DNA of 64,000 nucleotides, from the NCBI GenBank assembly GCA_023229465.1, contig JALNZE010000005.1, positions 1 through 64,000 of the forward strand, written 5' to 3'. A program made the position numbers and the translations under genes. This DNA is from Chitinophagaceae bacterium. Lineage in GTDB: Bacteria > Bacteroidota > Bacteroidia > Chitinophagales > Chitinophagaceae. Positions within the stretch are counted from its first letter, which is position 1. Each line of letters opens with the position of its first letter. Shown in pieces: positions 51,820-62,400 of this stretch. The notes beneath the pieces were generated by a model, which saw only the letters and a list, made by a program, of their open reading frames with translations, searched no databases and was not told the origin of the DNA.

Positions 51820-52601
51820 TGATACATGCTATCTTAAAAGACCGGCCAACCAAATTATTCCTGGGTATCACTGCTTTTTTTGTAGCCAATGCCATCATAG
51901 CGGAATGTATTGGGGGTAAGCTGTTTTCACTGGAAAAATTGTTCGGTATAGGGCCCTCCAACTTCACCATTTTCGGGCAGGAAGGTTTATCGTTTGACCT
52001 AACCTGTGGCGTATTAATATGGCCCCTTGAATTTATTATTACTGATATTGTAAATGAGTACTTTGGCCCAAAAGCAGTTCGCAGAATCAGTTATACCGCC
52101 ATAGTTCTTATTTCATATGCTTTTCTGATGTTTTACGGAGCCATGAAAATTCCACCTGCCGATTTCTGGATCAGTTCCCGTCAATCGGATGGAATACCCA
52201 ATATGCAGGATGCTTTTGGTGGCATTTTCGGGCAGGGCATGTGGATTATTTTGGGAAGCCTTGTCGCTTTCCTCGTGAGCCAGTTAGTGGATGTAACCGT
52301 TTTTCATAAAATAAAAAAAGTAACCGGCGAGAAAATGATTTGGTTGAGAGCCACAGGGTCTACCCTGGTTTCTCAGTTAGTAGATAGTTTCGTGGTTTTA
52401 TTCATTGCATTTAAAATTGGGAATGGCTGGAGCTGGCAGTTGGTATTGGCTATCTGCCTGCTGAACTACCTGTATAAATTTACCATGGCCATCCTGTTAA
52501 CGCCGTTTATCTACCTCATCGAAAAACAAATTGAAAGATATATAGGCCACGAAACTGCCCGAAAAATGAAGCTGGCCGCCATGGGAAGGCCGGAAGAATA
52601 A
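51819..52601 (+). CDS. Queuosine precursor transporter (YhhQ/QPTR family)
   Basis: Inner-membrane permease of 260 residues; the ATG at 51819 overlaps the preceding stop, while the longer frame from 51705 lies inside that gene and is not used. It belongs to the COG1738 (DUF165) family: FFVANAIIAECIGGKLF, then a PLEFIITDIVNEYFGPKAVR signature, ATGSTLVSQLVDSFVVLFIA and IEKQIERY at the end. Such carriers import preQ0/preQ1 for tRNA queuosine. Five to six spans are visible. Confidence 0.9.
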   Translation: MIHAILKDRPTKLFLGITAFFVANAIIAECIGGKLFSLEKLFGIGPSNFTIFGQEGLSFDLTCGVLIWPLEFIITDIVNEYFGPKAVRRISYTAIVLISYAFLMFYGAMKIPPADFWISSRQSDGIPNMQDAFGGIFGQGMWIILGSLVAFLVSQLVDVTVFHKIKKVTGEKMIWLRATGSTLVSQLVDSFVVLFIAFKIGNGWSWQLVLAICLLNYLYKFTMAILLTPFIYLIEKQIERYIGHETARKMKLAAMGRPEE

Positions 52602-52620
52602 TTACTAATTATCAATTAAT
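52600..52620. repeat. TAATTATTAATT-family AT repeat
   Basis: AATTACTAATTATCAATTAA between the convergent transporter and NUDIX genes. Confidence 0.45.
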
Positions 52621-53111
52621 CAAAGGGAGCAATGCTTTTTCCCGTCAGCCAGGGATGGCTTTTCCCTGATCAGGTTGATGACTACTTTGTCGATGGGTAG
52701 CGACATATGCGCTGTGTTTAATTCTTTCCATTCAATCCACCTGAATACTTCACTTTCGCCATTGGGGTCGGCAATTTGGTGCGGGGCAAAATCGAAGGGA
52801 ATGATGTTTGTTTTAATTTGAATGGGGGGCGCCGTTTTTACCAGGTAATAGATAGAGATGATCTGGTCTGTATTATTGAATGCCGAAATCTGAAAAAAAT
52901 CGGTGGTATACAGGTGTTCGCACACTTCAACGTTTAATCCAGTTTCTTCCAGGAATTCCCTCTTCAGGCAATCCCTTGGACCTTCCCCTTTTTCCAGTCC
53001 GCCACCAGGTAATTTGGTGAAATAATTTCCACGGATAAATTCATCACTCACCAGCAGGCGTTTGTTCTCGTCAAATAATAATCCGTAAACCCTTACATTG
53101 AAAAGCGCCAT
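52620..53111 (-). CDS. NUDIX hydrolase
   Basis: Pyrophosphohydrolase of 163 residues. The NUDIX box is complete: GGGLEKGEGPRDCLKREFLE followed by ETG, i.e. Gx5Ex7REUxEExGU with REFLEETGL. The start is taken at 53111 (MALFNVRVYGLLFDENKRLL); an ATG at 53123 would overlap corA by 10 bases and adds four residues. It is the last gene of a reverse-strand group with corA. Substrate, some nucleoside diphosphate derivative, is unknown. Confidence 0.9.
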   Translation of the reverse strand: MALFNVRVYGLLFDENKRLLVSDEFIRGNYFTKLPGGGLEKGEGPRDCLKREFLEETGLNVEVCEHLYTTDFFQISAFNNTDQIISIYYLVKTAPPIQIKTNIIPFDFAPHQIADPNGESEVFRWIEWKELNTAHMSLPIDKVVINLIREKPSLADGKKHCSL

Positions 53112-53113
53112 AA

Positions 53114-54052
53114 TCAAAACCATTTTTTCTTCATGAAATACCAGCTTATAATCAGTGATACCATCAGTGAAATAACTACCGGAATATAGAAGGCATGGGT
53201 AGAATGCTGGTAGGGTAATTCTACGTTCATGCCAAAAATACTGGTAACAAGTATTGGCAATGAAAGGATGATAGTAATGGATGTTAATCTTTTCATTACC
53301 GTATTCAGATTATTGCTAATAATACTGGCAAAAGCATCCATCGTACTACTCAGGATATTCGTATAAATATTAGCCATCTCCAATGCCTGGCTGGTATCCA
53401 CAATCAGGTCCTGCAGGAACTCTCTTTCCTCTTCATTCAGACTTAAGAAGTTGGTTCTTTCCAGTTTCATCATCAGCATTTCATTGCTTCTGAGCGCTGT
53501 TACAAAATAAACCAAACTTTTTTGTATCCGCATCAGATTGAGCAGGTCCTCATTGCTGTTGCTGCTGTACAAACTGGTTTCGTATTGGTTGCGCCTGTGA
53601 TTGATCTCTTTCAGAAACTCCATGAAGTTTTGCACTACCTTTTCAAAAACTTTCAGGATCATCATATTTTTTTTATCAGGATGCCGTTTCTGAAATGAGT
53701 TAAGGAATTTTTTGATGGCGCCGTTGTCAAAAGAGTTTACAGTAACAATCTGCGTATGTGTTAAGATGATGCAGATGGGTATCGTTATGTAAAATGCGTC
53801 ACTATCGTTAAATGAATTATTTTCAGTTGGTGTTTTAATAACAACAAATTTCACATTGTCTTCCATTTCATACCTCGGCCGTTCATCAATATCCAGTGAA
53901 TCGCGCAGAAACTCAATGGGTATTTCAAGGTCCTCACTTAGCTCAATAAATTCTTCTTCTTTGAATGGGGGTACCAGGTTTACCCATACGCCCATATCAG
54001 GCTTGTCAATTTCAAGTGTTTGTCCGTTTATATTTTTGAAGTATTGAATCAT
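53114..54052 (-). CDS. CorA family divalent cation transporter
   Basis: Magnesium/cobalt channel subunit of 312 residues. A cytoplasmic alpha/beta domain (residues 1-245) with long helices (RNEMLMMKLERTNFLSLNEE) leads to two C-terminal membrane spans. The signature GMN motif is in TSIFGMNVELPYQHST at the end of the first span, followed by AFYIPVVISLMVSLIISWYF and a basic tail. These pentameric channels admit Mg2+. It is 52 bp after dapF; an AT-repeat tract lies in the gap. Confidence 0.93.
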   Translation of the reverse strand: MIQYFKNINGQTLEIDKPDMGVWVNLVPPFKEEEFIELSEDLEIPIEFLRDSLDIDERPRYEMEDNVKFVVIKTPTENNSFNDSDAFYITIPICIILTHTQIVTVNSFDNGAIKKFLNSFQKRHPDKKNMMILKVFEKVVQNFMEFLKEINHRRNQYETSLYSSNSNEDLLNLMRIQKSLVYFVTALRSNEMLMMKLERTNFLSLNEEEREFLQDLIVDTSQALEMANIYTNILSSTMDAFASIISNNLNTVMKRLTSITIILSLPILVTSIFGMNVELPYQHSTHAFYIPVVISLMVSLIISWYFMKKKWF

Positions 54053-54068
54053 GCGGGAGAGGGTGTTG

Positions 54069-54089
54069 TAATTAATAATTAATAATTAT
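54069..54089. repeat. TAATTATTAATT-family AT repeat
   Basis: GTAATTAATAATTAATAATT in the gap between dapF and corA. Confidence 0.5.
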
Positions 54090-54104
54090 AAGACTACTTA
54101 CTAC

Positions 54105-54881
54105 TTATAACTCAATAAGCCCTTTAAAAACAAAAACGGCGGGTCCGCATAGCCAGATATTTTCAAAGGACCGGCTTCCTGTTTTTTCGAACTCAACAGC
54201 CAGGTGTCCACCTTTTGTTTGCACTTCTATCCGGTTAAATCCATTTTCATTGTGTGCGAAAACCAAAGCTGAGGCAGTAACGCCGGTTCCACAGCTATAG
54301 GTTTCATCCTCTACGCCACGTTCATAGGTTCTTACAATAATAGCGTTGTCGTTGGTCTCTACAAAATTCACGTTTATTCCATCCGCTTCAAAGTCTTTGC
54401 TGTAGCGGATAGACTTGCCTTCCGCATATACATCCTGCTTCATGATATCGCTCACAATTTTTATGTAGTGGGGTGATCCTGTGTTAAGTATAAAATCACC
54501 TTTGTGCATGTCTACTTTTGTTACATCAACCATTTTCAGGTGTATCCACCCATGTTCCCCAAAATAGGCCTCATGCGGTCCATCAACTGCTATAAAATGA
54601 TACAATTCTTTGTGTATCCCGCAATCATAAGCAAATTTGGTTAAGCACCTGCCCCCATTGCCACACATAGAACCTTCCCGGCCATCTGCATTATAATATT
54701 TCATTCCGAAATCATATCCGGGAACTGAATTTAATAACATCAGTCCATCAGCGCCTATGCCAAATTTCCTGTCGCATAAGTTGCGTACCTGTTGCTGGCC
54801 AAGTTCTATTTTACCTTCCCGGTTATCAATGATAATAAAATCATTTCCAGTGCCCTGATATTTGTGAAATGTTACGCTCAT
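54105..54881 (-). CDS. dapF: Diaminopimelate epimerase
   Basis: Cofactor-independent racemase of 258 residues turning LL- into meso-diaminopimelate for lysine and peptidoglycan. The two catalytic cysteines are in MCGNGGRCLTKFA (about 72-84) and ETYSCGTGVTASA (about 205-217). It opens with FHKYQGTGNDFIIIDNREGK. It is 13 bp after the nucleoside phosphorylase gene in the same direction. It confirms a meso-DAP type cell wall. Confidence 0.97.
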   Translation of the reverse strand: MSVTFHKYQGTGNDFIIIDNREGKIELGQQQVRNLCDRKFGIGADGLMLLNSVPGYDFGMKYYNADGREGSMCGNGGRCLTKFAYDCGIHKELYHFIAVDGPHEAYFGEHGWIHLKMVDVTKVDMHKGDFILNTGSPHYIKIVSDIMKQDVYAEGKSIRYSKDFEADGINVNFVETNDNAIIVRTYERGVEDETYSCGTGVTASALVFAHNENGFNRIEVQTKGGHLAVEFEKTGSRSFENIWLCGPAVFVFKGLIEL

Positions 54882-54894
54882 TAGGGTTATTAAT

Positions 54895-55773
54895 TTATTG
54901 GTTCGCTATTATTTCCAAATTTTTTGCAATCAAACGCTTAACTACTGCCGCGCTATCTTTGCTGAATGTTTTTGCTACACGGTTGGCTACAATGGCATTT
55001 AAACTGAGGCATTGGTGTCCTAAAAGTTTGCCCAGTCCGTAAATGGCGCTGGTTTCCATTTCAAAGTTTGAAATGCGGTGGTTACCGAATCTGAATGAGG
55101 TAAGTTGATCTACCAGTGCGGGATTGGTCAGTCCCAAACGCAATACCCTTCCCTGGGGGCCATAAAAGCCCGGGCAGGTAACCGTAATGCCCTGGTGAAA
55201 ACCGTCTACAAAATATTTTTGAATTGATGGACCGGCCGAGGTAATATAAGGGGCTGTAATTTGCTGACTAATCTGCGTGTGTGTGTCAAATGCCTGGAGA
55301 AGTTGCTTTTCTTCTTCATTATTTTCCAGTCGATAAAAGTTCAAAAGGTTATCTATACCCAAGCCATGAGTGCTGGCAACAAAACTATCCACAGGGATAT
55401 CCGCTTGTAAAGAGCCTGAAGTGCCAACCCGGATAATGGTAAGATGGGTTAGTACGGGTTTGATGGTGCGGGTGGTAAAATCAATATTGACGAGTGCATC
55501 CAGTTCATTTAATACGATATCAATATTATCCGGGCCAATACCGGTAGATACAACAGAAATTCTTTTTTTGCCGATAAAACCGGTATGGGTAATAAATTCC
55601 CGGTGCTGGGAGGTAAATTCTATACTGTCAAAATGGGCACTTACTTCCGGCACACGGCCGGGGTCGCCTACGGTGATGATGGTATTGGCAAGTTCTTCCG
55701 GTTTCAGATCAAGGTGGTAAACTGCCCCACGGCTATTAATGATCAATTCACTGTCTGCTATTCTGTTCATCAT
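54895..55773 (-). CDS. Nucleoside phosphorylase (uridine-phosphorylase-like)
   Basis: PNP/UDP family enzyme of 292 residues. ATG codons at 55773 and 55770 are both possible; a TTG at 55791 is less likely. Motifs: TIITVGDPGRVPEVSAHFDS (phosphate site), VSTGIGPDNIDIVLNEL, RVGTSGSLQADIPVDSFVAS and SNFEMETSAIYGLGKLLGHQ (the ribose/purine-site Glu-Met-Glu). These resemble uridine phosphorylase more than PNP. It splits a nucleoside into base and ribose-1-phosphate for salvage. It heads a reverse run with dapF, corA and NUDIX genes. Confidence 0.88.
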   Translation of the reverse strand: MMNRIADSELIINSRGAVYHLDLKPEELANTIITVGDPGRVPEVSAHFDSIEFTSQHREFITHTGFIGKKRISVVSTGIGPDNIDIVLNELDALVNIDFTTRTIKPVLTHLTIIRVGTSGSLQADIPVDSFVASTHGLGIDNLLNFYRLENNEEEKQLLQAFDTHTQISQQITAPYITSAGPSIQKYFVDGFHQGITVTCPGFYGPQGRVLRLGLTNPALVDQLTSFRFGNHRISNFEMETSAIYGLGKLLGHQCLSLNAIVANRVAKTFSKDSAAVVKRLIAKNLEIIANQ

Positions 55774-55976
55774 TGAATGGTTAGTCAACAAATTTCGTCA
55801 TAATATGTCACTTAGTATTATTGTTTTTTAGTATCCTGGTTACCTGGCGAACAAGCGATACTGGATTAGTAGGCTCTGTAAGAAAAATAGCCATATTTTG
55901 TATTTAGAATTTTAAAATTCCTTTGATTGCTTTATTTTCGTTGCCGGTTAAGTACAAAAGCCTTGTTTTTCAGGGG

Positions 55977-56006
55977 TTTGTAGTTGTTTACTGACAGGTT
56001 TATTTG
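55977..56006 (+). promoter_or_regulatory. Promoter of tRNA-Cys
   Basis: TTTG (55977-55980), 18 bp spacer, TTTATTTG (55999-56006): close to the Bacteroidota TTTG-N19-TAnnTTTG consensus, ending 8 bp before the tRNA 5' end. Confidence 0.55.
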
Positions 56007-56014
56007 CTTAAAAA

Positions 56015-56085
56015 GGTCCTGTGGCCGAGTGGCTAGGCAAAGCTCTGCAAAAGCTTCTACAGCGGTTCGAATCCGCTCGGGACCT
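56015..56085 (+). tRNA. tRNA-Cys (GCA)
   Basis: Cloverleaf fits by hand: acceptor GGTCCTG / CGGGACC, D-arm GCCGAGTGGCTAGGC, anticodon stem AAGCT / AGCTT with loop CTGCAAA (anticodon GCA), T-arm AGCGG TTCGAAT CCGCT, discriminator T. CCA is not encoded. Followed by a terminator. Confidence 0.96.
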
Positions 56086-56104
56086 CTTCTTACAACCGTT
56101 ACCT

Positions 56105-56134
56105 AAAACCCGCTAAGAGCGGGTTTTATTTTTT
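56105..56134 (+). terminator. Rho-independent terminator after tRNA-Cys
   Basis: Stem AAAACCCGCT / AGCGGGTTTT with an AAG loop, followed by ATTTTTT. Confidence 0.88.
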
Positions 56135-56475
56135 ATATACTGGTAATCAATAATTAATACATAATAATTATATATATTATAAATTTTTTCTCTAATCGGC
56201 CCTTTTAAGGCTTCCTTGCCTTCTCCTTAGGTTTAAAATGTGGATATCTTTCTTTAAACTATAGCCAATTTTAATCTTTCTTAAATGTTAAATATATTAT
56301 TTTTGTAGTGTTAATCCTACAAATGCTTCGGTGTATTTGTCGGAGAGGCGGAGGAAAAACTCGAATTTTTATTATTAAACAGAGTCATTTCCCATATTAA
56401 AATCCAATTCCTAATTATACGATTAAATTAATCGGTACTCAATTGTTAAACTATTGGGTTCCATTTTTTGAAGTA
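56135..56475 (+). other. Long leader region of the T9SS adhesin gene
   Basis: About 340 bp without a gene. It includes a pyrimidine-rich tract (56190-56235), the putative -7 box at 56298, an 8-bp hairpin (ACAAATGC / GTATTTGT, 56319-56340) and a purine-rich GGAGAGGCGGAGGAAAA stretch (56341-56357) too far from the start codon to be a Shine-Dalgarno. Confidence 0.5.
56298..56305 (+). promoter_or_regulatory. Candidate -7 box of the T9SS adhesin gene
   Basis: TATTTTTG (TAnnTTTG). The transcript would begin near 56311 and carry a leader of about 165 nt with a hairpin at its very 5' end. Confidence 0.4.
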
Positions 56476-59400
56476 ATGATGCGTTTGAATTTTTACACAA
56501 AACTAATTTCAGGACTAATTTCTTCGCGAAAGACGGTGGCATTGTTTTGTAGCATACTCTTCTCTGTTGGATTTGGTTATTCACAAACTGCTGCAAGTGG
56601 GATACAATTCAGTGGGTATACTAATTACGACTACATTACCGTTCCTTCAAGCCCTTCCTTAAATATCAGTAAAGCCATCACTTTGGAATCATGGATATTT
56701 CCAACATCGAATGGAGGAGTGCAGGATGTTATTTCAAAGTCTTCCGCCGGTGTAGGTACAGGTTATATTTTTCCGAGAACGGTAGACGGATGGAGAAATG
56801 TGGAATTTTTGCTTTACATGAATTATTTCGGATGGGTTTCTCTTTCGGTACCCTATCAGGCAGATGCATCTAATCTTATTCAATTAAATCAATGGCATCA
56901 TCTGGCGGCTACTTACGATGGTACTGACATGAAAGTGTATATTGATGGAATTCTGAAAGGGTCATTGCATTTTGCCAGTTCGATCGCGGTTAATAATAAT
57001 CCTTTAACCATAGGTAGCCAGGAAGGTTATCCTGATGAGTTTTATTCTGGAAAGGTGGATGAGATTAGAATTTGGAACAGGGCTTTAACACAATGTGAGA
57101 TAGCCAACCAGATGAATTGTGAATTAAATCTGGCTGCTCTTCCCTCAGGCCTGGCTGCCTATTATCAATTCAACCAGGGTATTCTGAATGCCGATAATTC
57201 TGCCATTACACAGGTAACAGATTATAGTGGAAACGGAAATACTGCTGCTCTCACTGGTTTTCTTGGCACCGGATTTTATCCTTCCTGGGTAGCGGGAAAA
57301 GTTACTACAGGCGTAACCTGTGGGGCAGTTGCAACGATAAATGCAACGGCCTCAAGTACATTCGCGAATATACCAATGGGTGGTACCATAGCACTATCCG
57401 CTTCAGGAGGTACTTCCTTTTCGTGGGTAGGACCCAATGGTTTTACATCAACTCTTCAAAATCCTACTCTTACCGGTGTGGGAATGGCAGAAAGTGGTAT
57501 TTATACCGCTACTGTAACCAATAATGGCTGCTCAGGATCTGCTTCCTCTGCCGTAACAGTATCAGCTTATGGTACTGCACTGGACTTTAATGGCAATAAT
57601 AATTTTATTTCAATACCACATAATACTGCTTTTGTAACTCAAAAGAATCTCTCTTTTGAAACCTGGATCTATCCTACCAGCAGCACACCTGCCGTTCAGA
57701 ATGTGGTTTCAAAATCATCCTTCCTGGTGAATGATGGATTTATTTTTCCAAGAACAGATGATGGCTGGCAAAATTTCTCTTTCTGGCTGGCAATTGATGG
57801 CCAATGGAAAGCCGTTACTGCCGCATTCCCTTCTTTAAATCAATGGCATCATGTGGCGGCTACCTATGATGGATTTTTTATGAAAATATACCTGGATGGT
57901 ATATTAAAAAGTTCCCTCGCTGTTTCGGGTAACATCACCTCTAATACGAATGATATTTTTATTGGCCAGCAACAGGATCAGATTGAATATTACAAAGGAG
58001 GGCTTGATGAACTTCGGATATGGAGCAGAACATTAACTCAATGCGAAATACAAAATAATTATACTTGCGAATTAAATACAATCGGTACGGTAACTAATCC
58101 AAATCCCCTGGCCTCTCAAATTGGGTTGCTCGCGTATTATCAGTTTAACCAGGGCCTTGCGAATGCAGATAATTCTGCCGTTACTACTTCTGCAATCAGT
58201 ACAACCGCTATTAATGTGCTGACTGATATCAGTGGCTCAGGCAACCATGGTTCATTGCATAATTTTAGTCTTACCGGTACCTCTTCTAACTGGATGGTTG
58301 GTGGCACAGTAAATGGCAATACCTGCAGCGCCTTTACTGCCTCTACAGCATCAGTTACCAGTAACGCGGCAATTGTAGCCGTAGGCTCGCCTATTACAAT
58401 GTCGGTTAACGGCGGCACTGCATGGTCATGGACCGGACCGGGCTCACCGGCATTCACTTCCAATCAACAGGCAATTAACATAGCTAATGCCCAACCTGTA
58501 AATAGTGGTATCTATACTGTTTCGGTAACCGGTAGTGGTGGTTGTATTGAGGATATTAGTACCTCTGTTAAAGTGGCTAATAGAGCAGGTACCCTGCATT
58601 TTGATGGAAATAATGACCTGGTTACCATTCCTTCAAATGCTTCACTGAATATTCCCAATACGATAACCATTGAATCATGGGTATATCCTACTGATGATAT
58701 CAGGCAAACACAGGATGTGATGGGAAAATCCTCTTATGATATTAATACAGGCTATATTTTCCCCCGAACAGATGATGGCTGGAAATCATTTGTATTTTAT
58801 CTCCATATAAATGGAGCCTGGCAAAAATTATCAGCCATATTCCCTAACCCTGCCCTTAATAAATGGAACCATCTTTCCGCTACTTATGATGGATTCTTTA
58901 TGCGGATTTATCTGAATGGCGTTTTACAGGCATCCAAACAGGTGAGTGGAAATATTACACAGAATATCAATAATTTAATGATCGGTCAGCAAACGGGTTA
59001 TAATGAATATTTTTCAGGACAGCTTGATGAAGCACGTATCTGGAACAGGGCGCTGAGCCAGTGTGAGATCATCAATAACATGGGTTGTGAATTAGCCAAT
59101 TCAACCGTGGCCAGAAATGGCCTGGTTGCCTATTACCAATTTAATCAGGGGTTTATTGGTGAAAATAATGCCAATGAAAATACCCTTATTGATGCAAGTG
59201 GCAATAATAACACCGGTTCACTGCAAAGTTTTACATTGTCCGGAACCGCTTCTAACTGGTCAACAGAATATATTAGAGGCATCTGTGCTGCCTATTCTGA
59301 TCCAGGTGTAAGCGCTTCAGCCAACGGCTCAATATTTGGTATTGGAAGTACCGTTAAATTATTTACCAACCATTTGGTTATTCCATCTTCTTATTCCTGG

Positions 59401-62400
59401 GATGGGCCTCAGGGTACTGCATTCTCAACTATTAAAAACCCAACCATTTTAAATGCACAAACATCTGCAACCGGCATTTATACTGTAACTGCTAATTATG
59501 TTAATTGTAGCGTGATGGCAAGTACTAAGGTTAGCGTAAATGCACTTAGTCCGATTGAAGCAAACGGACCTACTACTTTCTGTCCCTCCGGATCTGTGAG
59601 TCTGCTTACCCCCAATGCGGGTATTGGTTACCAATGGTATTTGAATGATGGCATTAATGGAGATGTAATGATTGCAGGTGCCACCGCAAATACCTATGTG
59701 GCCGGTCAAAGTGGTAATTATTGGGTAACCGTTAATAATGGACAAAATATATTAGTTTCTGTGCCTATTACAGTTCTCGTAATAGATAACCAGGCTCCAC
59801 AGCCGGTTATTGCACAATTGTTGCCAATGACATTGCAGTTGCCCGGTAACAATCTCCCTGCCATTGTATCTTTATACCCTACAGCTACTGATAATTGCAG
59901 AGGTACCATCACCGGAACAACCACTGATGCCCTAAGCTTCACCACCCCTGGTACGTATAGTATTTTATGGAAATACGATGACCAAAATGGACAGATCGTT
60001 ACTCAATTACAGCAAATAAATGTTTTAAAACCGATAGATGTTACTCCACCTGTTTTGACTTTGCCTGGAAATATCATTGTTCCGGCTGTTCTTACTTCAT
60101 GCGGGGCTACTGTATATTTCACCGCAACTGCAACTGATGATTCAGGAGATCCTGTTACGATTGCGTATAGCCTGGCTCCGGGTAGTTTATTCAGTGTAGG
60201 CAATACAACCGTAACTGTTACAGCAACGGACTTAAGTAGCAATGCCGCTACCGGAACATTTACAGTAGCTGTACTACCAACAGTTGTATCGCCTGTTTCA
60301 GGCAATAATATTATTTGCGTTGGGGCAGCTACTATTTTGACTACCACCACAACAACAGGTGGCACATGGAGCAGTAACAATATGGCAGTGGCTTCTGTTG
60401 ACCAGTCTGGAAATGTGATAGGACTGCTTGCCGGTACCGCAGATATTAGGTATACCAATTCCTGTGGTGTGTTTGCATCCATACCGGTAATAGTAAATGC
60501 AATACCATCAGCGCCGATAGTATCAGTTACAGATAATTGCGGAACATCTGCCTTAACCGCTTCCGGTGTAACAGGAACCTTATTATGGAGTAATGGCGGA
60601 ACAACACCAGGTATTACTGTTCCTGCCGGTACTTACACAGTAACACAAACTGTAAATGGTTGTGTAAGCCCCTCAGGCAGTGGAACAGCTAGCCCGGCAA
60701 CCATACCATCAGCGCCGATAGTATCAGTTACAGATAATTGTGGCACATCTTCCTTAACCGCCTCCGGTGTAACAGGAACCTTATTATGGAGTAATGGTGT
60801 AATAACACCAGGTATTATTGTTTCTTCCGGTACTTACACGGTAACACAAACTGTAAATGGTTGTGTGAGCCCCTCAGGCAGTGGAACGGCTAATCCAAAA
60901 GCAATACCATCAGCGCCGATAGTATCAGTTACAGATAATTGTGGAACAGCTACCTTAACCGCTTCCGGTGTAACAGGAACTTTATTATGGAGCATTGGTG
61001 GAACAACACCCAGTATTACTGTTCCTGCCGGTACTTACACGGTAACACAAACTGTAAATGGTTGTGTGAGCCCCTCAGGCAGTGGAACGGCTAATCCAAA
61101 AGCAATACCATCAGCGCCGATAGTATCGGTTACAGACAATTGCGGAACATCTACCTTAACCGCCTCCGGTGTAACAGGAACCCTATTATGGAGTAATGGT
61201 GGAATAACACCCAGTATTACTGTTCCTTCCGGTACTTACACGGTAACACAAACTGTAAATGGTTGTGTAAGTCCTTCCGGAACCGGAACCGCGGTTTCAT
61301 TAGCTATCCCATCTACTCCTGTAATTACGGTAGTGAATGGTTGTGGTTTTTCAACCTTAACCGCATCAAATACAACCGGATCCTTATCCTGGAGTAACGG
61401 TTCAACCGGTACTTCCATTACGGTTACCAATGCGGGATCATATAGTGTAACTCAAACAGTGGGTACTTGTATAAGTACCGCGGCTACAGCTATTGCTTCC
61501 CCAATTCAAATTCCTTCTGCTCCTTCCATAGTGGTCGCTGATAATTGTGGAACATCTACATTAACTGCTACCGGCGCGAATGGGGCAACGTTCAAATGGA
61601 ATGATATTGCCAATTCAACTACGGCTACTATCACAGTGCCGGTTGCCGGTACCTATATGGTAACACAAACAGTAGCCACCTGTATTAGCGCTGCCGCATT
61701 TGGTATTGCTTCACCGAAAGCCGTTCCTGTTACACCAACCATTACGGTTGTGAATAGCTGCGGATCAACATTAGTAAGCACTGACGCGACCGGTTCTATT
61801 TTGTGGAGTAATAACGGAGGAACTTTATCATCCTTTACCGCTACCGCCCCCGGTACCTATACCGTAACATCAACTAATGCCAATGGATGTTCTGCCACAT
61901 CTGGTACTACTTCGGTTACCATTAATTCAATTCCGGTTGTTGCTCCAATTACAGGAAATGTTTCTGTAACAACAGGGTATACTTCTCAACTTGCAAACGC
62001 TACAGCAGGTGGTGTATGGAGCAGCAGTAATAGCGCCATTGCATCTGTAAATGCCTCCGGTTTGGTTACCGGTGTAACTGCCGGAACCACTGATATAGTT
62101 TATACAGTTACTAATAGTACCTGCACAACAGCTGTAACTACGCTTATTACCGTAACCTTCCAACCTATTTGTTCTGTATTGCCGATGGCAACTATTACGC
62201 CATCTACTGCTGATGTATTATGTAATAAAGTAACGCTTAACGGTTCAAGTTCTGTAGCCGGCTCAAGCTATAGCTGGATGTTTGGCGCCAACAGTTTGGG
62301 TTTGAACCCATCACTCACACTTGATCTATCAAGTGCCGATGGTACTTACCAATTGTACGTAACTGCTAATGGATGTACCAGTCTGGCAGCCAGCTACCAA

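Noticed and set aside
55792..56014. tRNA-Cys as an integration site of a mobile element
   Set aside because: No repeat of the tRNA 3' end and no integrase lies nearby.
60003..60482. 159-codon reverse frame inside the adhesin
   Set aside because: It arises from Thr/Val-rich codons of Ig-like repeats read backwards.
60502..61930. The regular repeats as a CRISPR array
   Set aside because: The 201-bp units are in-frame protein repeats without unique spacers.
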